From Serripes groenlandicus (Eukaryota > Mollusca > Bivalvia > Cardiida > Cardiidae), in contig JASEVX010000007.1 of NCBI GenBank assembly GCA_031761405.1, forward strand, positions 33,025,677 through 33,089,676: a stretch of 64,000 bases of DNA. Direction: 5' to 3'. A program made the translations under genes and the position numbers. Shown here one piece after another: positions 61,001-64,000 of the stretch. The stretch's first letter is position 1. Every line of letters begins with the position of its first letter. The notes beneath the pieces were generated by a model. The model was not told the origin of the DNA. It searched no databases and saw nothing but the letters and a program-made list of their open reading frames with translations.

Positions 61001-64000
61001 AGTACATGCCATAGTCCTCGCCTGTGTGTGCCTTCACAACATCCTGAAGGTCAGATATCCTGGTGAAGAGAACCCTCTCATGGATCAAGAGAATGTTAAC
61101 CACAACCTCATCCCCGGGGCCTGGAGAGAGGGTGTTAACATGGACGATGTGCAGAACACCAGGAGTGGCAACTTAGACTATTTGGAAGCGAAGCAGCAGA
61201 GGCTGTACCTAAAACACTACGTCAATTCACCTGTCGGGGCGGTGCCATGGCAGAATAGGATGGTATAAAAGATTATACTTCAGTACGGGCGAATTGTGTT
61301 GGATATTCACAGATCATGTTTTCTTAAAATGATTGGACTTTGGAATATGTTTTATATGTTATTATTACACCTCAATTTCATTGTCCATATAAAACTCCCA
61401 TTGACAAAAAGTTGCTATTTTTACTGTCAAGACAAATGTACCACGTGACCATGCGACAGTTTTTGTACTGTCTCACGGCTGTATGCAAATTTTTTTACTG
61501 TCTCACGGCCATATGCAAATTAGGTAGGTAGGAAGATTTATGTTAATGAAACTAATTAAAACTAGACATGTAGAGCGCTCTATGTTGTACTTTTGTGCTA
61601 TGAAACATTGTACAGATCATATACTTAACATAATAATAATATAATAATAAAATAAAATATTTCCATAAAATATATAAATAATATGCAAATATTTTATTTT
61701 TTTATTTTTTTTATCTTTTAATATTATTTATTTATATTATTTATAATTTTATTATTTATATTTTATTATTTTATTATTTTTCGGTATAATAAAATAAATA
61801 ACACATTGCTTTGAATTGGACAGTAATATTGTCATCCTTCGGAGAAATGTGACTCTCCTCAGGCTGACAATATATCTGTCCAATTCAAAGCAATGTGTTA
61901 TTTATATAATATCAACCTTTTATTTCTGTCTTTATTTCTCACTTCATGAATTTGAAACATAATATGCTTGAACAATAAAAATTGGGAAAAAAAGAGATGA
62001 AAAAGATTAAAGTTGAACTCTTAAAATTGAAGTGAAATAAAGTACATGTATATTTCAAAATTAAGAATATTTTATTTCACTTCAACATTATAGTTCAACT
62101 TTAATATTTTTCAACCATATTTGTTTCGACTTTTATTGCTCAGTGGACTTCGAACCGGATGTTTCGGGTTCGATCCTCGGCCGGGGTGTCCTTAGGCCTG
62201 AAGTTGTGGAATAAACGCGAGCGCGGGAGTTTATGTATACGGATTGCTTATTGTGGCAGGTCCGTGGCGCTCCGTGGGAGTCCGTACTTATCCGTGCCAT
62301 ACCGTTCCAATTCGTGCTAATCCGTACTAAAATCGTAGCGAACCGTTGTTAATCCGCAGTGTATACACCGTGACACGTGTCATTCCGTACTAAACCGTAC
62401 CGAACCGTAGCAATCCGTATCACTCCCCGTTGTCAACTAGCCCATTTTCTGCATTATCCTTGGTTGATCCGTCAAAACCCGTAGTCAAACCGTGGTGCAT
62501 CCGTAGCGGACCACGGATATAGTCTTTTCCGGGGTCATCCGTGAGTTTCCATCCGTAGTGGGTCCGGCAAGACGATCCGTGAATGTGTGACCGGGGCATT
62601 ACATACTTGTATATGATTGATTGTTGAACTGAAGTCATATTTTGATAACAGTAACTATGATTCTGACACTTTTTTGACACCTCTTTGTAATAATCCTTTT
62701 TTACCAAAAAAAAAAAATCTCCAGCAGAAAACATCTGGGACAAAATATGGAAAGGTTCTGTTAATGAAATGGTTCATGCTGTTTCCTTTTGCCACAATGT
62801 TTTCAAAAGTCTGCTATGCATGTGGGAAAGGGTAAGACAAAAAGGCTGACCTTTGTCTCGATCATGAAAAATAACTTGAGCCATGATTCACAGTAAAATA
62901 AATTCAAAATCTCCCAACATTTCAGACTGTGATATGCTCTGCACTTGGATTTGATACATACCTTGTAATGAGGCATGGTTTTAAAACAGAAAACTCTTGG
63001 GGTACCAACCCATTTGATATGAAGCAATACAAAGCAATACCAGGGGACCAGCTTGGATGTTATTTCTGTAATGATGTGGTAGCACCCGGTGATGTAAGTT
63101 ACATTATTTTTAAGCTTTCCATGATACAGACAACATGTTATGCCTTTGCAGGAGTTGACTTTTGACATCATTGTAGGAAAAGATTTATATATTTGAGTTT
63201 AACAAAGCTATCAACAGTATTTCAGTTATATCATGACAGCCTGATCACCTAATATGTGTTTCCTGGCTTTCTTACACCTGTTCTCCACACAACATTATTC
63301 CCATGTAACTTGATACAGAGGTCCAGATAACCATGTCCAGATTTTATTTTTTTGTGGATCCAACTTGTGGTTTATGAGTTCTAGTTGCCACAATGACAGT
63401 TGTGTGTATGTGCATGTAAGGTTATCTGGGCTTTAACTTTATAATTGCACCAATGAGTGGTCAAATAACTTGAAATAAAAGTTCACTCTGTTGGGACAGT
63501 GTGTCACCAAGGACTAGCTCAAAGGTCGAGGTCAGAATAAAGTGAAATAAAGCTTAATTTCCACATCCATAAATAAATTTTCAAACAACCTGTGGCAGCT
63601 GTTTAATTTAACCCTTTTCCACTTGCAGACATGTTTTGACTCATCAGCAGCAGCCGATTTGTGAAAACATTGTGGCAAAAGGAGAAGTTTCTCATGATGA
63701 GCTATTTCTCCTTCTGCCACAATGATGACAACTGGATTCAATTGTTTTACTTTCATTCATAGAGATTTTTCCAAATATTTGCTGATAAGTTTTCAAAATC
63801 ATCCGCTACGGATTTGTTGTAAGTGGGATAGGATTAATGTGACAATTTGTTGTATGCAGGACTTTACCAAAATGTCCTTCTTTAAGATTAATGGGGGAAA
63901 AGCTTGCTGAAGCTTAACATTTTTATTAGGCATTAAATCATGCAAGGTCAAGCATTTTGAAATTTCCCCTTTCCATTCCTGTTTTTTTACAGTCAACAAA
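36908..64000 (+). CDS. ATG7: ATG7, E1-like activating enzyme of autophagy, 15 exons, 3' end off the window
   Basis: Cytosolic ATG7 activates ATG12 and ATG8/LC3 with ATP and passes them to ATG10 and ATG3. Exons 36908-37052, 38600-38654, 39045-39162, 41376-41453, 42872-42988, 46166-46309, 47784-47872, 49419-49540, 51737-51827, 52494-52638, 53344-53508, 57175-57226, 58594-58730, 62926-63093 and 63993-64000 have AG/GT borders and compatible phases and give 544 residues, of about 700 expected. Seen in order: N-terminal LQFAPFSSF...[33 protein letters not shown]...GPRMVNLS, nucleotide-binding [55 protein letters not shown], and first zinc pair CYFC followed by NDVVAPGD. The catalytic Cys and second zinc pair lie downstream. 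Identity is very sure. Confidence 0.96.
37053..38292. other. ATG7 intron 1, mostly unique sequence
   Basis: Holds a short inverted repeat (caaattgtgacataaactg / cagtttatgtcacataac-like, 37105-37145), diverged repeats of cacagatgcttttgc type (37390-37720), and an M1 left fragment (38005-38125). Confidence 0.55.
38293..38522. mobile_element. M1 MITE, full length
   Basis: TTAA both sides. It ends 77 bases before ATG7 exon 2. Confidence 0.88.
38600..38654 (+). CDS. ATG7: ATG7 exon 2
   Basis: 55 nt, acceptor ctttcag, donor AT/gtaagt. [18 protein letters not shown] corresponds to the GDSAGLPARLTLEFSAFD segment. Confidence 0.9.
38776..38960. mobile_element. M1 MITE, eroded
   Basis: TTAACCCTTTCCCACCTGCAG start; right end gtaactgtgaaaggcataa. 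Confidence 0.7.
39045..39162 (+). CDS. ATG7: ATG7 exon 3
   Basis: 118 nt, acceptor tttcag, donor CAG/gtaact. [20 protein letters not shown] matches [20 protein letters not shown]. Confidence 0.94.
39208..39428. mobile_element. M1 MITE, full length
   Basis: TTAA both sides; starts 46 bases after the ATG7 exon 3 donor. Confidence 0.86.
39429..40008. other. ATG7 intron 3 sequence, unclassified
   Basis: No gene seen. Contains gatagatctgatgactgcct...gtctcctacccagtcattgg and a short gtcaaggtcacagtgacctt motif shared with the tandem block at 43165. Confidence 0.5.
40009..40237. mobile_element. M1 MITE, full length
   Basis: CTAA left, TTAA right; complete ends and hairpin. Confidence 0.86.
40295..40748. 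mobile_element. Two M1 MITEs sharing one TTAA
   Basis: Copy one is 40295-40523 and copy two 40520-40748; the TTAA at 40520-40523 serves as right flank of the first and left flank of the second. Confidence 0.82.
40902..41076. mobile_element. M1 MITE, shortened
   Basis: TTAA both sides; left subterminal part deleted. Confidence 0.76.
41114..41292. mobile_element. M1 MITE, shortened
   Basis: TTGA left, TTAA right; right half of the hairpin deleted. Confidence 0.75.
41376..41453 (+). CDS. ATG7: ATG7 exon 4
   Basis: 26 codons, phase 0/0, acceptor tttgtag, donor gtaata. [20 protein letters not shown] is the counterpart of [20 protein letters not shown]. Confidence 0.93.
41502..41672. mobile_element. 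M1 MITE, right end lost
   Basis: TTAACCCTTTCTTATG start; breaks off after gcctgtaggtta, just before a SINE. Confidence 0.65.
41728..42012 (+). mobile_element. tRNA-derived SINE (family S3)
   Basis: tRNA-like head cccctgtagctcagtcggta / gttgtgagtttgaatcc (A and B boxes) with a body containing gcagccagttgcttgggaag, ggagtactggtgtgag, and tail cgccgttaaaccccaa. Fragments of the same body are at 46985-47103 and 63205-63310. Confidence 0.8.
42365..42595. mobile_element. M1 MITE
   Basis: tcctttccctgatatagac to gtgggaaagg-TTTAA. Confidence 0.78.
42640..42848. mobile_element. M1 MITE, eroded
   Basis: Recognised by aaatctgcagcag, gcaaaaggagaaattgctta and tgagaaagggtga; it lies just before ATG7 exon 5. 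Confidence 0.6.
42872..42988 (+). CDS. ATG7: ATG7 exon 5
   Basis: 39 codons, acceptor ttgtag, donor CAG/gtaaaa. [17 protein letters not shown] matches DLKKYHFYYWFCYPALC. Confidence 0.93.
43165..44395. repeat. ~120-bp tandem repeat block
   Basis: About ten units with gagtgataactcaacattgc, cctcaaacttgacatggagg, gaccagtagatgacccctat and aaggtcaaggtcacagtgac. Flanked by ggggtatattgctttgcaca and caggggggg-tatcatg, so it may be an element with conserved ends. Short frames here are not genes. Confidence 0.85.
44639..45796. mobile_element. M1 MITE split by an R2 element
   Basis: M1 halves 44639-44774 and 45707-45796 (TTAA left, TTGA right) enclose a 930-bp R2 element. Confidence 0.82.
44775..45706. 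repeat. R2 element nested in M1
   Basis: ttagctccactggctgaaag head, five ~150-bp internal units (ccgaaagtgtcaggccgatt, atgttgattggtcgaaaaa, tatggccgccagagggcggg), tail gatactggccctcttgggcc-tcctgtt. Confidence 0.8.
45904..46137. mobile_element. M1 MITE, full length
   Basis: TTAA both sides; near-consensus copy, 28 bases before ATG7 exon 6. Confidence 0.9.
46166..46309 (+). CDS. ATG7: ATG7 exon 6
   Basis: 48 codons, phase 0/0, acceptor ttctag, donor AAG/gtttgt. The family is variable here; [10 protein letters not shown] and [11 protein letters not shown] align with AYDNLCQTEG...PYFLIKYDEN. An M1 copy ends 28 bases before the acceptor. Confidence 0.85.
46335..46870. repeat. M1 fragments interrupted by a tagctcgac element and an R2 relic
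   Basis: tagctcgacttttgaaaaaa...gcggtgctcttgtt (46363-46496) is inserted in M1 remnants. From ~46590 an R2 relic (gagctattgtgatcaccttt...gctcacctgagcacaaatag) follows. Confidence 0.6.
46985..47103 (+). mobile_element. SINE S3 body fragment
   Basis: aatgctttgaaactggtg, gggaagaatgttgtttgg, aagccaggaaatacatggg correspond to the S3 body; no tRNA head. Confidence 0.6.
47240..47655. mobile_element. M1 MITE carrying a SINE
   Basis: M1 left end near 47240 (tcctttccatcatacacc) and right remnant 47585-47655 enclose the SINE at 47343-47566. Confidence 0.6.
47343..47566 (-). mobile_element. tRNA-derived SINE (family S4)
   Basis: Minus-strand head gtggtgtagtggttagaatg (A box) and gggttcaatacccgg (B box); body tggtgttttacgccactttc on plus, shared with S1-like 3' parts. 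Confidence 0.7.
47784..47872 (+). CDS. ATG7: ATG7 exon 7
   Basis: 89 nt, acceptor ttccag, donor TG/gtaatt. [20 protein letters not shown] matches the YDPCNLAQYPGWPLRNFLV signature of ATG7. An M1 terminus follows nine bases into the intron. Confidence 0.95.
47882..48290. mobile_element. M1 MITE with nested M1
   Basis: Outer copy 47882-48010 and 48216-48290; inner copy 48011-48215 begins at TTAA. The outer left end is nine bases inside ATG7 intron 7. Confidence 0.75.
48463..48620 (+). mobile_element. SINE S2 copy
   Basis: tctgtgataagcaggttctg, cctttgggatatttccacac, ctccaggaagcagacatcaa as at 12330. Confidence 0.65.
48648..48866. mobile_element. M1 MITE (cctgcagacgcattttgacg subtype)
   Basis: TTAA left; the right end tttgggaaaaggata is decayed. 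Confidence 0.75.
48892..49087. mobile_element. M1 MITE
   Basis: TTAA both sides; ~35 bp of the right arm missing. Confidence 0.85.
49188..49372. mobile_element. M1 MITE, eroded
   Basis: TTAACCCTTTCCTACATAC start; right end aatgtgtaaggttta. Confidence 0.65.
49419..49540 (+). CDS. ATG7: ATG7 exon 8
   Basis: 122 nt, acceptor tttttag, donor G/gtatgt. [10 protein letters not shown] and [11 protein letters not shown] match VEVVCFRDR...AHSIIFEVKL. Confidence 0.91.
49960..50145. mobile_element. M1 MITE, right hairpin arm deleted
   Basis: TTAA both sides, ccctttcccacatgc / tatgggaaaaggg. Confidence 0.78.
50461..51679. repeat. R2 element with ~150-bp internal tandem repeats
   Basis: Head ttagctcaccagagcacaaa-ttgctcaaggtgag (hairpin), about seven internal units (gaatatgggtcatgtcgggt, aaaactaggtcactaggcca, aatcttgttaacactctgga), tail gtgagcaatccagggcctca-tggccctcttgtt. 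Inverse of 1-1364. Confidence 0.85.
51737..51827 (+). CDS. ATG7: ATG7 exon 9
   Basis: 91 nt, acceptor ttgcag, donor AG/gtacac. [10 protein letters not shown] and [15 protein letters not shown] match CPKAVGWEKN...[15 protein letters not shown]. Confidence 0.95.
51855..52090. mobile_element. M1 MITE, strongly eroded
   Basis: acttgcagaagcattatgaa, gacaggagaaattgg, gtcgtctgctgaag landmarks only. Confidence 0.55.
52133..52352. mobile_element. M1 MITE, full length
   Basis: TTAA both sides, near consensus. Confidence 0.88.
52494..52638 (+). CDS. ATG7: ATG7 exon 10 (ATP-binding glycine motif)
   Basis: 145 nt, acceptor tttcag, donor TTG/gtaaga. [20 protein letters not shown] then [15 protein letters not shown], the Rossmann GxGxxG of the E1 adenylation domain. 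Confidence 0.97.
53073..53307. mobile_element. M1 MITE (catctgcagacg subtype)
   Basis: TTAA both sides; hairpin gaaattgctcatgatgagaa. It ends 36 bases before ATG7 exon 11. Confidence 0.85.
53344..53508 (+). CDS. ATG7: ATG7 exon 11 (adenylation core)
   Basis: 55 codons, phase 0/0, acceptor tttcag, donor gtaagt. [29 protein letters not shown] and [17 protein letters not shown] carry the conserved Asp and Lys of the ATP site. Confidence 0.97.
53528..53750. mobile_element. M1 MITE
   Basis: TTAA left, 20 bases after the ATG7 exon 11 donor; right end gagggaaact runs directly into another M1 fragment (53750-53900). Confidence 0.8.
53941..54170. mobile_element. M1 MITE, full length
   Basis: GTAA left, TTAA right; complete. 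Confidence 0.86.
54258..54420. mobile_element. M1 MITE, internally deleted
   Basis: TTAA both sides; left hairpin arm missing. Confidence 0.75.
54417..55660. mobile_element. M1 MITE split by an R2 element
   Basis: M1 left part 54417-54540 and right part from ~55605 (gttttcaaaattgtctgctg) flank R2. Confidence 0.65.
54541..55580. repeat. R2 element nested in M1
   Basis: Head tagctcacctgtgcacgaag-tgctcaaggtgag, tail ggtgagcgattccagggcca-tcatggccctcttgtt. The segment from ctcctctgtaaccggtgggt is present twice (about 54641 and 55070), so ~430 bp are duplicated inside the element. Confidence 0.82.
55685..55873. mobile_element. F2 MITE
   Basis: Ends aagagctccagataagg / ccttatctggtcatctt, core gggtactctaaacaatcgtc / gaaatgatctttctgagtac. 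Confidence 0.7.
55900..56461. other. AT-rich intron segment with long A and T runs
   Basis: Two diverged repeats (gacaataattttc...gtgtttt...catatcc/cccaaaat at ~56185 and ~56270), poly-A near 56380 and poly-T near 56440. No gene. Confidence 0.5.
56462..56691. mobile_element. M1 MITE, full length
   Basis: TTAA both sides, near consensus. Confidence 0.88.
57175..57226 (+). CDS. ATG7: ATG7 exon 12
   Basis: 52 nt, acceptor tttcag, donor G/gttgga. [11 protein letters not shown] matches FNMSIPMPGHPV. Confidence 0.93.
57250..57682. mobile_element. M1 MITE with a complete M1 nested inside
   Basis: Outer halves 57250-57374 and 57605-57682; inner full copy 57375-57604 has TTAA on both sides. Confidence 0.82.
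57898..58104. mobile_element. M1 MITE, eroded centre
   Basis: TTAA both sides. Confidence 0.78.
58296..58500 (+). mobile_element. SINE S1 with tRNA head
   Basis: ccgaggctgagtggttagcg (A box), B-box region eroded (gaaccgatatccttgaatca), body ctagtctagtactggtctat and tail gttgaaaacggcttaaaacc. Antiparallel to the copies at 3480 and 19768. Confidence 0.75.
58594..58730 (+). CDS. ATG7: ATG7 exon 13
   Basis: 137 nt, acceptor tttcag, donor AAG/gtatga. DVEQL...[19 protein letters not shown] is the conserved E1 crossover region ([19 protein letters not shown]). Confidence 0.96.
58744..58900. mobile_element. M1 MITE, shortened
   Basis: TTAA left at 58744, right end gggaaagggttca; begins 14 bases after the ATG7 exon 13 donor. 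Confidence 0.7.
59155..59437. mobile_element. M1 MITE with duplicated left end
   Basis: Left-end sequence (ccctttcccacatg..., ccttttccacatatagatgc) occurs twice, at 59157 and 59270; the single right end is at 59437 (TTAA). Confidence 0.68.
60058..61268 (+). pseudogene. Harbinger transposase (HARBI1/DDE_4 type), inactive
   Basis: From the ATG at 60058 the first 46 codons are open. Then the frame shifts near 60215 and stops occur around 60310 and 60566. The remainder, read in pieces, keeps [13 protein letters not shown] with the first catalytic Asp, [25 protein letters not shown], and in the open 60759-61268 segment [18 protein letters not shown] (second Asp), [15 protein letters not shown] (Glu position region) and CLHNIL. 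About 30 codons between GAQG and DDAF are missing. A decayed nuclease gene, not functional. Confidence 0.88.
61797..61906. repeat. Long hairpin inside the Harbinger element
   Basis: ataacacattgctttgaatt-ggacag pairs with ctgtccaattcaaagcaatg-tgttat; ~35-bp arms with a ~35-base loop. Possibly a nested MITE. Confidence 0.85.
61990..62118. repeat. Second hairpin inside the Harbinger element
   Basis: aaagttgaactcttaaaatt-gaagtgaaata pairs with tatttcacttcaac...tagttcaactttaat. Confidence 0.75.
62599..62925. other. ATG7 intron 13 right part
   Basis: M1 remnants (ctccagcagaaaacatctgg, caaaagtctgctatgcatgt-gggaaaggg, ~62720-62835) and short unique sequence before exon 14. Confidence 0.55.
62926..63093 (+). 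CDS. ATG7: ATG7 exon 14 (first zinc Cys pair)
   Basis: 56 codons, acceptor tttcag, donor GAT/gtaagt. [13 protein letters not shown], then [19 protein letters not shown], whose CxxC supplies two zinc ligands. It follows the Harbinger insertion in intron 13. Confidence 0.96.
63205..63310 (-). mobile_element. SINE S3 body fragment
   Basis: tttcctggctttcttacacc, tgttctccacacaacattat are the inverse of the S3 body at 41870-41945. Confidence 0.65.
63608..63837. mobile_element. M1 MITE, full length
   Basis: TTAA both sides; hairpin aagtttctcatgatgagcta. Last full copy before the window edge. Confidence 0.84.
63993..64000 (+). CDS. ATG7: ATG7 exon 15, first 8 nt
   Basis: After ttttttacag the window ends in TCA ACA AA, which continues GD with S-T-K/R as in GDSTRDRTLDQ of ATG7. 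The catalytic Cys should be about 10 codons further. Confidence 0.7.

Larger units (their letters stand above)
59468..62598. mobile_element. PIF/Harbinger transposon (3.1 kb)
   Basis: Ends TGCCCCGGTCACACATTCAC and its inverse, flanked by a TTA duplication (59465-59467, 62599-62601), as in Harbinger elements. About 450 bp at the left end and 370 bp at the right end are dense in ccgta/tacgg-type hexamers in both orientations. It carries a broken DDE transposase; no second (Myb-like) gene is evident. It lies in ATG7 intron 13. Confidence 0.92.

Noticed and set aside
60660..61103. 147-codon minus-strand frame in the Harbinger element
   Set aside because: Shadow of the transposase coding strand, which carries the recognisable DDE motifs.
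63316..63435. Another F2 hAT MITE
   Set aside because: Only one end (cagaggtccagataa) is recognisable; the other end and the 8-bp duplication are absent.

Overview
This is a eukaryotic (metazoan), AT-rich, intron- and repeat-dominated window. The interspersed repeats (CACCTGAGC-type units, GACCTTTGACC-type tandem blocks, tRNA-headed SINEs) and long introns packed with foldback MITEs suggest a bivalve mollusc. That placement is an inference from repeat style, not a proof.

Two conserved genes lie head to head. On the minus strand, fifteen phase-consistent exons (32991 down to 3060) encode a sortilin (SORT1-type VPS10 receptor): signal peptide and propeptide, the Asp-box beta-propeller, and the first part of the 10CC region. 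The 3' exons (rest of 10CC, transmembrane segment, tail) lie beyond coordinate 1. On the plus strand, fifteen exons (36908 to the window edge at 64000) encode ATG7, the E1-like enzyme of autophagy. They run from the start codon through the ATP-binding core to the first CxxC pair; the catalytic cysteine exon lies past the right edge. About 3.9 kb separates the two start codons. Both genes serve the endosome/lysosome system.

Almost everything else is mobile or tandem DNA. The dominant element, called M1 here, is a ~230-bp palindromic MITE with CCCTTTCCC... ends and TTAA target duplications (piggyBac type). Dozens of full, broken and nested copies occur in nearly every intron. Other elements are a 3.1-kb PIF/Harbinger transposon with a decayed DDE transposase (59468-62598), a 1.1-kb hAT-like element (9065-10168), a small hAT MITE family (F2), a Tigger/pogo-like element (31006-31855), several tRNA-derived SINEs, and a family (R2) with CACCTGAGC / AAGAGGGCC ends and internal tandem repeats.

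The most unusual structures are: (1) an ~82-bp tandem array at 4600-5483 whose unit fuses the 3' end and splice donor of sortilin exon 14 to an M1 terminus, giving a ladder of decoy 5' splice sites directly behind the real one; (2) a partial tandem duplication of ATG7 coding exon 1 next to a 35-base G run; (3) a 2.1-kb minisatellite in the same sortilin intron; (4) a possible in-frame 120-nt cassette exon at 28144-28263. All coordinates and splice sites were read by eye; no alignment software was run.
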